DNA of 64,000 bases from Cavenderia fasciculata (taxonomy: Eukaryota > Evosea > Eumycetozoa > Acytosteliales > Cavenderiaceae): NCBI RefSeq assembly GCF_000203815.1, contig NW_004457729.1, positions 930,674 through 994,673 of the forward strand. The letters run 5' to 3'. Under the pieces are notes generated by a model, which was not told the DNA's origin, did not search any database, and was given only the letters and a program-made list of their open reading frames with translations. The translations under genes were made by a program, and so were the position numbers. Every line of letters starts with the position of its first letter. Within the stretch, counting starts at the first letter, position 1. Positions 51,545-63,999 of this stretch are shown in pieces.

Positions 51545-52612
51545 TTAAGAAGTCATACATAATAATTTACTAATCATGCTCTCGCCACTGCCACTAGTGA
51601 CTTGGCAGAGATAGTTGGCATATTCAAAACCAACAGTCACTTGATTTGTAAATGATTGATGAGAAAATGTAATTTCATTGATTCTTGATGTTCTGGTAAT
51701 CATCGAGTCTCTAGATGGAGGATCAATCCAGTCGTACTTGTCCCAGTCACAGTTAATCAATCTTGGCATTTCACCTACGTATCCCTCTGCATCTTTTAAA
51801 AGAAATCTGAAATTGGTGATTTCTTGGTTCAATCGATTTTCATTGATATGGTATACTCCCTTTTCAGCCCATACATGATAAACGAGGGTTTGAACTGCCA
51901 ATTGATTTTTAAAGTGTTGTTTGAGAGCGTTGAGATTACATGAACCAAGGTTAATGCCCTTGACTGTTTTGTTTGCTCCCATAATACCCAATCTTGCGTT
52001 GATTATACGTTCGGCAAAGTGGAGAAACTCTACCAAATTCACCTGCTCCACATATTTGAATAATTCACCAGTCGTCATTTGAATAGTACCGTTCATGTCT
52101 TGGGGAATGTTTGATTGCGATGATGAAACAGAATACTTTGGAGTGAATTTAACCCTTACATCGTCCTCTTTCAAGTGCGTCACTTCATGTGAATGCATGC
52201 TTTTGGGTTCCTATCGATAGATAGATAGAAAGAAACTTTGTTAGTTTGCATATAAATAAAAATAAAATTCTATACATACAGTTGCTTTATTGTCATAAAT
52301 TGTAATTAATGCGTGATCTTGATACAAGAATGGAAAATCTTTGATATTGCCAAGTTCTTTACCATCCAAACATTTCCCAACCTTTTCAATGTCAATTTTT
52401 TTGGTATCTGGTTCGTTGATCTTTTGAGTACTAATTTGAACAAGATTAAATGTTCTTTGTTTAGGAACTTTAGTGCGTTCTGGTTTTTGAGGCACTTTTG
52501 TTCAGAATTGATATAGAATAGAAGGATAGGTAATTAATAATTAATTATTGAGTAATCTATGTATGTATGTACATTGAAACATACCAGCAGTAGAAGAAGT
52601 TGATTCAGACAT
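51545..52612 (-). CDS. Unrecognised protein, 302 aa
   Basis: Exons 52612-52585, 52494-52280 and 52210-51545 join in frame, starting MSESTSSTAVPQKPERTK. No family recognised. Seen: a short basic Pro-containing N-terminus, a mixed alpha/beta middle with DFPFLYQDHALITIYDNKAT, then a likely globular C-terminal 200 residues with LFKYVEQVNLVEFLHFAERI, GINLGSCNLNALKQHF and GYVGEMPRLINCDWDKYDWI. There is no signal peptide, membrane span or low-complexity insert. The compact composition, three clean exons and normal codon use argue for a real cytosolic or nuclear protein. It shares a roughly 290-bp divergent promoter region with the Cys-rich membrane protein. Confidence 0.75.
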
Positions 52613-52904
52613 GACTATCAACAAACAAATATTTTGTTCTATCTATTTAGATAAATATCGAATAAATGAATGAATGTCCCAATTTCGACATTCTCGTTTT
52701 ATGTATCATACCAAAATATATTAATTAATTTTACTTTAACGACAAGAACCGAACTTTACATGTAGGTGGTCCTGAGGTTTCAGTTCAACTACAAGTATTA
52801 AAAATAATACGATTATTGTAGCTATGATGATGATGATGATCAACACAACTCTCTATCTTATATATAGAGAGAAGAGAGAGAGATATATATAGAGAGAGAT
52901 AAAG

Positions 52905-53781
52905 ATGTACAAAATGAATCTTCAAATTACGATATTGGTTGTAGTTGCAATGATAATGACGATCGGTCATATAAATGCACAAACATGTCTAATTAACAAT
53001 GGTATGCTTCCAGCATCAGGTGCATGTCTTGGTCCATTACAAAGAGCGGTTGTTAGATTATCGAGTTCTAGCACAAACCAAGAATGTCCTCCCAATCAAG
53101 TTCGATTCAATATTGACGGTGATGAATCTAGAGCAATGGTATGTGTGGTGACAACCAAACAATAGTTAAATTTATCATGTGACATCTTTGTAACTAAAGT
53201 TTATATTATTTACATTTTTATAAAACTACTCTACTATCTACTATCTACTATCTACTTTCTACTTACTACTTACTTCTTTAGTGTGGAGAATGTGTACCTG
53301 GTACATCGGGAATAGAGTCACCTGGTATGTGCGGAATGAACGAGTATTGTAACGATAATGGAGTGTGCACTTCACTGCAGTCACATCCTCTACTCGATAG
53401 TATGTGTCCCCAAGAGACCGACAATAACAATCCAACGCTTGGATGGTGTGGACCAGGTCTACATTGTTACAGTCACCGTTGCCAAGTATGTCTCGAGGGA
53501 TCGGTTGACAATACCGACGGCAAGATGTGTATAAAAGGTGAATGGACCTACTCGTCGTGGGATCAATTCAAATATGCTATCGACCCAACAACTCTATTTA
53601 TCTTTATCATCTTCTTGCTGGTTGCATTGTACATTGTCTACTCGCTGTCTCGATCTCTACTACCCAATGCAAAGGAGTGGAAGAGTCTTGGTCGTTGGGT
53701 AACCAAAAAGACAAAGAAAGTGATTCCTACTAAATCAAACAATAATAACAATAGCAACTTTTCAACTAAAAGATCAATAAC

Positions 53782-53812
<31 letters not shown>

Positions 53813-53902
53813 AGAGATGGTGACTATAATAATAATGATAATGATTACGGTCAAGATGGTGCTGACGGTATTGAGCTGCAAGATTATCACCATCATAATT
53901 AA
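52905..53902 (+). CDS. Cys-rich type I membrane protein with polyQ/Asn tail
   Basis: Exons 52905-53138 and 53282-53902 join at SRAM|CGECVPG to give 284 aa. Signal peptide: MYKMNLQITILVVVAMIMTIGHINAQ (a second in-frame Met at codon 4 is an equally good start). The extracellular part (about 27-175) has some 16 cysteines in short EGF/granulin-like spacings, such as CGMNEYCNDNGVC, CGPGLHCYSHRCQVC and DGKMC. One TM helix lies at about 181-203, followed by a basic stretch and a low-complexity tail with polyQ and Asn/Asp runs. No named family recognised. It could be a small surface receptor or adhesion molecule (inference). Confidence 0.8.
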
Positions 53903-54193
53903 ATTAATTAAGGAGAGAGCTCTCTGAAGAAATAGAGTAAATAAAAAAAAAAAAATTAAATTAAAAAAAAAATTGGATTCTTGGTAGATGTTCGAACTTG
54001 GCGCGCAAATTCATTCATTCGTTGTTTGTTCAACTCTTTAATAATTATATATTTATATCTATATCTATTATAGTCACTCTTGTTATTTATTTGTATAGAT
54101 TGACTAAAAGTAATAGTATTATATTATATATTATAGATAGAGATAAAAAAAGATTAATAGATAGGATAGATAACAAATATCATCATCATCAAC

Positions 54194-57100
54194 ATGGAGA
54201 CATCTACAACATCAACTACAACAACGAATTCATCTACAACATTTAACGGTGCACAGATGTTTAAGAGACTGCGTTTGTTGTATGATTCATGGGAGAATAC
54301 AGAGAATGAACCATTGTGGAAATCATGTGATGCTGTAGTGTTGGCTCTCGGCAATGCAGACGACAACAACCCATACCAAAAGACTACTACCCTTCAAACT
54401 TGGTTGTGTGGTTATGAACTCAAAGAAAGTGTCATTGTCTTTTTAAAAAAGACTATTCATATCATTTCAAGTCCAAAAAAGAGTATGTAGAATAAGAAAG
54501 GAAGGAATACACAACAACAAACAAGACGACACAACAACAACAAGACGACGACCACAATGACGATAAGAGAATGAGATACTAACATTCATATTATCTTTAC
54601 TTTCAGTTCAATTATTTGAATCTACTACCAAGCCAACCGATGTAGTATTCAACGTTCAATTCCAGTATCATACTGTCAACAATGCAGATAATAACAAGAA
54701 AAACTTTGATTTAATATTTGAAGAAATTAAGAAATCAAAGACTGGTGTATGTACATTAATGAGGGACATCGATGGTGAAGTTTACTTACTTTTTATATTA
54801 TATAGAAAAACGTTGGTGTCATTATAAAGGAAAAGTTTATTGGTGATTTTGGTAAAGCATGGAGTGAAGCACTCGAACAATCAGGATTGACCAAGATAGA
54901 TGTTACAATGGGATTGGCATCATTATTGGCTATTAAAGATGCACAAGAATTGGTATGTTATAAATAATACATGAGACAGAAAGACATCTATATCTCATTT
55001 ACTTATTCTTTTCTCTTTTCTCTTTTCTTTTTTTATTTATTTTAGAAACATATAGCAACATCAGCAAAGATTTCAGATAAAATATTAAAGAGTCATTTAT
55101 TACCAAAGATTGAATCGATTATTGATAAGGAGGAAAAAATGTCTCATAACAAGCTTACAGATTTCACAATTGATGTCTTTTCACATCCCGAAAAGATCAA
55201 TGCCAAGTTATCGACAGATACTGTCGACTATGCCTACACACCATTTATTCAAAGTGGTGGAAAATATGAGCTCAAGCTCAGTGCAACCAGTAACGATGAT
55301 GACTTGCACTTTGGCACCATGATTGTGTCACTTGGTTCACGTTTCAAGAGTTACTGTTCCAATATTGCTCGTACCTACTTTGTCGACCCAACCAAAGAAC
55401 AAAAACAAAATTACATTCTTTTGCTCAACGCTCAAAGCGTATTGATCAAGAATCTCAAGGCTGGTGCCAAATTAAATACAGTCTATGATAATGTAGTTAA
55501 ATTCATTGAAGAACAAAAACCTGGCATGTCAAAGTTTTTCCTTAAAAATTGTGGTTATGGTGTAAGTAAAAGATCAAAAGATCAAAAGATCAAGAGGCAA
55601 AAGAAAATGAATCAATATATATATATTAATCAATTTATTCATACATTTTTATTTTCTTTTAGATTGGATTAGAATTTCAAGAATTATATTCAGTTATTTC
55701 ATCAACCAATCAAAGAGTGATTAAATCAGGTATGGCATTTAATATTATGGTTGGTTTCCAAAATCTTGAAAATCCAGATGCCAAGGATGAAAAGTGTAAA
55801 TTATATTCAATGATGATTGCCGATACTGTTGCCATTGAAGAGGATGGCAAGGTCAATGTGTTTACACAAGAGAGTCAAAAGAAACCAAGTGAAGTATTCT
55901 ACACAATGAATGATGAAGCTCAAGATGACGAAGAAAAGGAAGATCTCTTGGAAATGACCGATGAACTTAAAGCTGTTGCAGGTAAAACAAGACAAACAAA
56001 ACAAAAATCAAGAACTATTGAAGAAAAAAGAAGAGATCATCAAGTATGTAAAGGAAAAGGAAAAGAAAGTAAATATTACTTTACTAATTATTATTTATTA
56101 TTTATTTAATTTTGTTTAGAACATGTTGGCACAAAAAAATTTAGAAGAAACTGAAAATAAGATTAGAATGATGGAAAATAAGAATGGTACAGGAGAAAAG
56201 GATCAAAAGTCTGCAGTTGAATTGGATTATAGCAGTTATAATGAGAATCTAAGACTTTACAATTCCGTTGGAAACTATCCAACCGATGTTGTAAAGAACA
56301 AAATTACCATTGATTCAAACAAGGAAGCAGTTCTTTTACCAATCTATGGGTACATTGTGCCATTCCACATTTCAACCATCAAGAATGCCAGCAAGACTGA
56401 AGACTATTTACGTATTAATTTCAACGTGCCAAATACATTGACCGAGGAACAGATCGAGTCTATCAGTGTGCCACAGTCACTCTTTTACATTCGTGAGTTG
56501 ACCTTCCGTATCCAAGACCCCAAGTCACTCACCAACACGGTACGTCTCATCAAAGAGTTGCGTAAACGTGTCACCACCAGAGAGACAGAGAACCGTGAAA
56601 AGTCGAGTTTGATCGCACAAGAGAAACTCATCTTGACACGTGGCAGATTCCCCAAGTTGAACGATGTCTCGATCCGTCCAACTATTGCCGGTCGTCGTAC
56701 ACTTGGTAATCTCGAAGCACACGAGAATGGTTTCAGATTCAATCCAACTGGTATCAAGGATAAGACTCCAATCGACGTTCTCTACAAGAACATAAAACAC
56801 GCTCTCTTTCAACAAGCCGAGCAAGAATCGATTGTACTCATCCATTTCAACTTGCACGATGCTTTGATGATCGGTAAGAAAAAGGCCAAGGACATTCAAT
56901 TCTTTACAGAAATCTCTGAAATGTCTCAATCGTTGGATGTTGGCAGCAGATCGTTCCGTGATGAAGAAATGGAAGAACAACGTGAACACCAAATCAAGGG
57001 CAAGTTGAATGGCGAGTATGCTCAATTTGTCAAGCGTGTCGAAGAGATTGTTCCAGGAGGCATGGAGTTTGATATTCCATATCGTGATCTTGCCTTTTAC

Positions 57101-57828
57101 GGTGTGTCCAATGTCACCACTACCCTCCTTCAACCAACTGTTCATTGTTTGGTCAGTATCCATGAAGTCCCATTCTTTGTCCTCACCCTCGACGAAGTTG
57201 AAATTGCTTGTTTTGAACGTGTCAGTCGTGCCCTCAACAACTTTGATCTCGTCTTTGTCTACAAAGATTACAACAAGGTTCCAACTCGTATAAGTATCAT
57301 TCCACGTCAATATTTTGAAACTATCAAGGAATGGTTGGATCAAATCAACATTAAATTCTATTTGTCCGAAAGAAATCTTGTATGGAAGAAGATTATGGAT
57401 TCAATCAAACAAGATTTGAAACAATTCAAGGAAGATGGTGGTTGGTCTTTCCTCGATCCAGAAGGTGATGAAGAAGAAGAAGAAGATGAAGGTGATGATG
57501 ATTATGAACCTTCTGATTATGAACCAGAATCTGATTCTGTATGTAGATTGATTGATAAAAAAATAGGAAACATAACAAAAATACTAACCTCATTTCATTT
57601 ATTAATTTAATTTACTAGTTATCATCTCAATCATCAGCATCTGATGAATCAGAAGATTCAGGTGAAAGTGAAGGTGAGGATTGGGATACACTCAATTCCA
57701 AGGCTGCAGCTGAAGACAAGAGAAAGAATTATGATGTCAATGCACCAGGTGGTGCTACCGGTGGTGGTAGTAGCAGTGGTGGTGGTAGCAGCAGCAGAGA
57801 AAGTGAACAAAAGAGAAAGAGAAAGTAA
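54194..57828 (+). CDS. spt16: FACT complex subunit SPT16
   Basis: Histone chaperone that, with SSRP1/POB3, disassembles and restores nucleosomes during transcription and replication. Exons 54194-54482, 54607-54746, 54806-54952, 55046-55561, 55663-56043, 56120-57538 and 57619-57828 give 1033 aa, the usual family length. Seen: N-terminal SPT16 lobe with LGNADDNNPYQKTTTLQTWLCGYE; inactive creatinase/aminopeptidase-like domain (about 165-425) with FGTMIVSLGSRFKSYCSNIARTYF and GMAFNIMVGFQNL; middle domain (about 530-930) with FNVPNTL and DLAFYGVSNVTTTLLQPTVHCLVSI; then an acidic C-terminal region (Asp/Glu/Ser, about 940-990) followed by a Gly/Ser spacer and basic end KRKRK. The start Met is the first in frame after the upstream gene's 3' end. 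Confidence 0.95.
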
Positions 57829-58237
57829 AAGTAACCAAACCAAAACCTGGAATCCAAACAATCAATTACAATTCAACTAAACTCATTAATTTCAAAATCA
57901 TCTTTATTATCTTTTAAACAATCTAATAAATTTATTACAAATTCAAAGTTAAAAAGTAAAGTAAATCAAACAATACCAAATCAAGTAAATAATAACACCA
58001 ATACCACCCATCGCCCAGGTGACCATTCGGTCGGGATTCATTGGGACACCGATGATAGATTTTTTTTACTCGTCTCCTATTATCCCGCCGAAAAACATTG
58101 GGTGTAGGAATCAAAATACAAGTGTGGGTTGTAATCTTTCAATTTGTCTTGGTGTTGTTATTATCATTCAAGATTATATAGATAGATAGATAGATAGATA
58201 GATATAATTATTTCATAAAGATAGATAAAATAAGAAG
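57829..58237. other. Intergenic region between spt16 and the TMEM104-like gene
   Basis: About 410 bp with spt16 polyadenylation-like AATAAA sequences at its start, a short non-repetitive stretch (58010-58110) and a GATA tetranucleotide run at about 58178-58203 directly before the downstream start. Confidence 0.5.
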
Positions 58238-59984
58238 ATGGGAGGAGCAGTAGATCCAGGAGCAAGTTATAGTAAAAAGACAGCATTCATTTATATATTC
58301 AACTTGGTTGTTGGTATTGGTGCACTTGGTCTCCCTTTGGGTGTAAGACAAGCAGGTATTGTACTAGGTACTTTGTTTCTAGCATTCTCTGGTTTCTTGG
58401 CGTATGTATATTGACTATATAGATAGAAAGAGGAGAGGGGAGAGAGGAAGATGATAGATGATCAGATGATCTAATCAATGACTATCTATGTTCTATAATA
58501 TAATAGATATGTAACAACACAATGGATTATAGAAGCACAAGCAGCAGCCAACTTTATCTTAAAGACTAAAGAAGATGAGAATCAAGTTCTAATCAATCAC
58601 GAATCATCACCACCCAACGTAGCAAATGATTTTGAAATTGTTCAACGTACCGAAGTAGGTTTCATGGCAAAGCTATTTCTCGGTGATATAGGTCATAAGA
58701 TATTCTATGTTATTTTAATTGTATGAAATCAAAGAAACAAATTTATTATATTATATTATATTTATTAATAATTTGATTTTGATTGTTATTTTTTCTAGAT
58801 TTATTTATTTGGTGATTTAGCTATTTATGCAGCAACAGTACCAACTAGTTTGGCAACTGTTACTGGTGGATTTTCGATTGGATCAATTCATTTTACCGAT
58901 GATTCTGTTTATTACTTTTATCTTGTACTCTTTGCAATGTTTGTCGTACCATTTTCAATGTTTAACTTTCAAAAGACAAAATACCTCCAAATTGCTACAC
59001 TCTTTACTCGTAACTTGGCATTCTTTTTAATGATTATCCTAGCCATCATCTATATTGCCCAAGGTAATGGTGCCAAATCAAGTGAACTTCCAATGTTTGA
59101 TATAACTCATCTACCAAAAATGTTTGGTGTTTCAATTTATGCTTTTATGTGTCATCATTCTGTATGTAATCTCCAATATTTATATAAATATATATATATA
59201 TAGAGTAGTGTATTAATATATATATATTTTTTTATTTTTCAGTTGCCATCAATTATTACACCAATTGAAAAAAAGAATAGATTACCATATCTTTTAGGAT
59301 TTGATTTCATTGCTATTTTCATTGCCTATGCTACATTGTGTATTACTGCTATGTATGCTTTTGGAAATGTAACCAATCCAACATGTACTCCAAATAATAT
59401 TCATACATTTATTCCATGTACTATTCAATCACTTTATATTTTTAATTTTTCTTCTTATAGTAAGTGTTAAACCAAACCAAATCAAATCAACCTCCAATCT
59501 ATACTATATTTATTTATTATTCCTTTTAATTTTAATTTATTTTTTAGATATTAAAATATTTGCAGACTTTTTAGCATTATTCCCTGTATTTACATTATCA
59601 ACCAATTATATTTTAATTTCAATTACCCTTAGAAATAATTTAATGCAATTGATTAAATACAAAGAGGATACATCTAGACAGTTCCTGCGTGGAGCTATCT
59701 TTTCAGTGGTATCATCTCTTGTTCCAATTGGCATAGCATTCATCACTAGAAATGTAGATTTCCTCGTCAGCATTACCGGAGGCTATGGTGGTTTGGGTAT
59801 CATGTTTATCATGCCCTGTCTGATTTCATACTACTCAAACAAGATGTTGGAGAGAGACTACAATATTAGCAACCCATATAAATCTGTGTTTTCAAAACCA
59901 GAGTTTTACATTACTATTCTCGTAATTAGTGTAATCTCCCTCGTCCTCACCACCTATAATCAAGTAATCAGTCATATGAATTAA
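58238..59984 (+). CDS. tmem104: TMEM104-like amino-acid/auxin-permease-type transporter
   Basis: Multi-pass membrane protein of the TMEM104 branch of the amino-acid transporter (AAAP/SLC38-like) superfamily; substrate unknown. Exons 58238-58401, 58507-58720, 58799-59161, 59243-59459 and 59548-59984 give 464 aa. Matches to human TMEM104 can be read by eye: FNLVVGIGALGLPLGVRQAG, YVTTQWIIEAQAAAN, YLFGDLAIYAATVPTSL, FQKTKYLQIATLFTRNLAF, FMCHHSLPSIITPIEKK, LFPVFTLSTNYILISITLRNN, and LVSITGGYGGLGIMFIMP. About ten hydrophobic helices are visible. A hydrophilic loop after helix 2 (about 72-105) is shorter than in animals. The start ATG sits 17 bp after a GATA-rich leader. Confidence 0.92.
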
Positions 59985-60508
59985 TAGTATCATCATCATC
60001 ATCATCATCATTTGCAAGATTATCATAATAGAATAGCCAGCTAGCAATCAATCAACCAATCAATCAAAAACCCAATTATACAAACCAATAAAATTCAATG
60101 TAGATCACATTCTCTCTTATTGTATCATCCATAGATATGCCTACCATACCACAATACATATAAATGCAATTAATTTAATTTACATCAAAGATCCATGGAG
60201 ATGGGTTGGGATTGAGTGGGGGGGTCACCAATCAGAACACCTTAAAAAGATCAGCCTGATTTTTAATTCATTTTTAAAAAAAACAAAGGGGTGCGCTCCT
60301 CCCTTTTAAAATTTCCCCGTCCTCGGTATCTTTAATCTCAATCAAACAACAAGAGACAGACAGACAATTCAATAACAATAGTCATTCATTCTCACTCATT
60401 GCTCTTTGCATTATCATCATCATCATCATCATCGTTCCTATAAACTATTTTATCTAATTTAGAGAAAGAAAGAGAGAGAGAAAAAGGGACTATAATATAT
60501 TAAAAAAA
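59985..60508. other. Intergenic region upstream of the CH-DH-PH-PX gene
   Basis: About 520 bp. Two ATC triplet runs (59990-60013 and 60415-60433), a G-run near 60219-60226 and a GA-rich leader. No ORF or RNA gene seen. Confidence 0.45.
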
Positions 60509-63493
60509 ATGGATTCTAAGGTGTGTTTATTTAAACAAGATAGTATCTATCTTTAAAGATATGGATATATATATATATAGAATATTAATACTATTTATAT
60601 GTACAGGAGATACAATGGGCAAAGAAACTATTATTAGATCGTAAACAATTAAGTTTTGAATCGTTTGATGATTGGAAGAATGGAGTGTTGTTGCTAAACA
60701 TATTAGAGATTATAACGGCAAAGAAACTGCCGTCAAAGGGGTACCCCAACCCAAGAAGCAGAATTCAGTCGATTGAGAACATCAACATTTCTTTTGCCTT
60801 TATGGAGTCGTCTGCATTGATGCTTCCCAAGTGCTCACCACAAGACTTTGTCGATGGCAATGAAAAGAGTATTCAAAGTATCATCTACAGACTCTACCTA
60901 TTGTCAACGGGAAAGACAAGTTCTGCATTATTCTATACTACAAAGCAGCAGCAACCTACTACCAGTACTGGTAGTAGACATATTAATAATACACCAGTCA
61001 ACAGTAGAGGAATGATTCATTCAGAATCAACAGATAGTTTGGGTTTTGAACCTATCCTCAATAGTATTAATTCTATTATTAATACTCTCAATAATAATAG
61101 TAACGGTAATAATAATAATAATACTGGTGCAGTGGTTGCAACGGTTGCTGGTAGTCGTGATCAACAACAAGAACTGTCAATGTCATCGATGGGAGCTTCT
61201 TCTTCTTCTTCAACCTCATCCCCAATATCATCCACATCCACTACACCAATTCCAAGATCAACATCAAGTGATTTTAAACAATATTCATCAAACAAACCAA
61301 ACTTATCACCCGCTATCCCATATAATAATAGCAATACAACGACAATACCTCCAAGACCTCTCTCGCGTCCACCTTCTATTCAATCACTTGATTCTTCATC
61401 ATCCAATGAAATCAAGAAATCACCATCAATCAATTCATTGTCACCATCCAGTTCACCTGAAAAGGATTCGAGTATAAAGAGATGGAGAACAATCAATCAA
61501 AAAGATAGACCACAATCTGGTACTGGATTTAATCTTGCTGGATCTAGAACCAGTTTTATCGATATGAAATCAGGCAACTCTCATGATTTTAGAAAGAGTT
61601 TGGCTCAAGAGTTGGAACAAGCTGACAGTAGTCTCTCATCTAGCACAATCACTCCAACGATTCAACAACAAAAGCAATCGGCATGGTTCTCAACCAAAGC
61701 AGGTAGTACCGATAAATTGGTTAGAAGAAAAGTATATTTAAAACAAATTATCGATACTGAAAGATATAGTGATCCTGAACTATTACCAACCATTATTCGT
61801 TGTCAATGTATTGTTAGAACTTGGATTGCAACTAGAATTGTTAAAAAAAGAAGTATGTCAAAAAAAAAGAATTGAAAAGAAAAAGATATTAATACTTTGA
61901 TCTTTTTTTAGTTAAATTCCATAATCATAGAAATAGAGTATTTAAAGAAATATTATCATCAGAAGAGAATTATATGGGAGGAATTGAAATGATTGTAAAT
62001 GTGTTTTATCAACAAGTTGTTTGGAATAATAAGGTGTCACCAACTCCATACTTGACCCAAGACCAGATAAACACTATCTTTTCAACAGTCAAGGAAATAT
62101 ATTCTTTCAACAGAGAGTTGATTACCCGACTACGTGAACGTTCAAAAAACTGGGATCATCGTCAAAAGATTGGTGATATTTTTGTGACACTTGCTCCATA
62201 CCTCAAACTGTACAAGACCTATTGTCTAAACTATGACACTGCCATTGAATGTCTCCAACAAGCCAAGAAAAACGAGACATTCAAGTTGTTTATCAAGGCT
62301 TGTCTAGACCACCCCGAAAACAATATGAAGCAGAGTCTCGAGTCGCTGCTCATTACGGTCGTGCAGAGAATCCCAAGATACATTCTCTTGTTGCAAGATT
62401 TCTATCGTAATACTTGGAAAGATCATTGTGACTATGACAGTTTGGCATTGGCACTCAAGAATGTGCAACAGGTTGCCGACGAGGTCAATTCATCCATCAA
62501 GATGGCCGAGTCGCAGAGCAAGGTGTTGGAGATCCAGAGATCTCTGATTGGATGGGATGAAGAGGCCGAATTGGTTCGTCCATCACGTCACTTTATCAAA
62601 CAAGGGTTGGTCTATCAGTGCCAGCTCGATCAGCGATTCCAAAAGGACAAGGAGGAGCTTGTCTGCTTTTACTTTAACGATGCCATTTTGTTGACCGAGA
62701 AAAAGGCCGACAAGTATCAACTCAAATTCTTTTTCGAAACTGCACATCTCCGTGTCAAAGACGTTGAGGACAGTGCTGTCATCCAAAACGCTATCCATCT
62801 CATCTACAATGGAACCACTGCCTTTGTATCACTCCACACCCCAGAGTTGAAAAAAGCAATGATCCAGTTTATCGATAAATCAAAACCAAGATCAAGTAGA
62901 CTCACCGTTGATATTTCCGATGCATCCACTATCACAAACATGGCAAATAATGCTGCTTGGTTCACAGTTCAAATCAAGAAAACTGAAAGTAAAAAAATTC
63001 AAGGAAAGAAACCTTTTACTGTATTGTATACAAACAAAAATAATTTAATAATAATAATAATCTAATATATATTTTTATTTTTTATTAGGTATATTATATT
63101 GATATATTAAATGAAAGTACAGGAGAACAATATACAATAGAAAAACGTTATAGTGATTTTGATAGTTTAAATAACAAGTTGAAAAAGAAATTTTCAGATT
63201 CCAATTTGAAAGAATTGCCAAAGAAACATCTTTTAAATAACCTTGGTACAAACACGGTAGAGTCACGTAGAATCATGTTTGAGTTGTATCTGGTAGATTT
63301 GTTCCAGAAAGAGAATATTAAAAATAGTAAATACCTTTTGCAATTCATCTCTCCCAAAGCAAATCTTCAGAAATCAACTTCCCAATCTTCAATGGCCGAT
63401 GAAGCATCATCAATTAATAATAATAATAATCCCTCCCTCCAAACTCAACTATCTGATGATAATTTAATTCACAATAACGAGGAAGAAGATTAA
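60509..63493 (+). CDS. Rho GEF with CH, IQ-like, DH, PH and PX domains
   Basis: Predicted exchange factor for Rho/Rac GTPases linking actin, calmodulin and phosphoinositide membranes. Exons 60509-60520 (only four codons), 60607-61852, 61912-63020 and 63089-63493 give 923 aa in frame. Domains: CH about 5-110 (WAKKLLLDRKQLSFESFDDW, GVLLLNILEIIT); Ser/Thr/Asn-rich linker; IQ-like helix about 398-418 (IIRCQCIVRTWIATRIVKKR); DH about 425-620 (EILSSEENYMGGIEMI, LLITVVQRIPRYILLLQDF, the conserved CR3 helix); PH about 635-745; PX about 766-880 (YTIEKRYSDFDSLNNKL, in which the RYSDF motif supplies the phosphoinositide-binding Arg). The tail is Ser/Asn-rich. The 12-nt first exon is supported by frame and by the CH start that follows, but remains the weakest part of the model. 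Confidence 0.88.
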
Positions 63494-63589
63494 CCATAAT
63501 AATAAATTTGTATATATAAGTTTTTTTTTTTAGTAAACTTAATCTGATTAATGAGATTCAACCTTTCGCCTTGTGTAAAGAAGGAAGAA

Positions 63590-63800
63590 AATAAGGTGGG
63601 GTTCTGAGCCATAGGACGACGTATGAAAATAAGGTCAGGTTCTAGATGATTGATGACCCAAGGACCCATGAGAAAAGGCAATATCCCAGATGATGGATCA
63701 TTCATAGGTTCGGGGCTATAGGTCATAGGTTCCAGGCGATGGATGACACGGGCATAGGTTCTGAGCTATGGGTCGTTCATAGGTTTTAGATGATGACTTG
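63590..63800. repeat. Degenerate tandem repeat around gcataggttctgagctatgg
   Basis: At least five imperfect units of about 20-30 bp, each starting near ggttc/ggttt and containing (c)tatagg or gatgatgga, follow each other directly. The open frame on the minus strand here (63490-63726) is explained by the repeat rather than by a gene. Confidence 0.6.
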
Positions 63801-63840
63801 CTTGGATACTTGAAAGTTGTAGTTGGCGTCAAAAGTACGT

Positions 63841-63999
63841 TTAACTGAAAAAACGATCAATTGTATAACGATTGAATGAAAATCTGCCAACCATATTACT
63901 AGCAACTGTAAATTTGATCAATGATTTTGATTGAATAAAGTATTGTGGGTTGTATACAACCATATCGTCATCGACAACCAAGTATTCCACAGTATCATT
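63841..63999 (-). CDS. Possible 3'-terminal exon of a gene continuing past the window
   Basis: The minus strand is open from the window edge for 53 codons and reads like ordinary coding sequence (VEYLVVDDDMVVYNPQYFIQ...SNMVGRFSFNRYTIDRFF), ending at a stop at 63841-63843. A TTTTTCAG lies just before the stop, so an intron acceptor could change the end. No domain can be named from this fragment. Confidence 0.4.
   Translation of the reverse strand, partial: NDTVEYLVVDDDMVVYNPQYFIQSKSLIKFTVASNMVGRFSFNRYTIDRFFS

Noticed and set aside
56525-57343. 272-codon minus-strand ORF opposite spt16
   Set aside because: Antisense of the conserved SPT16 middle domain.
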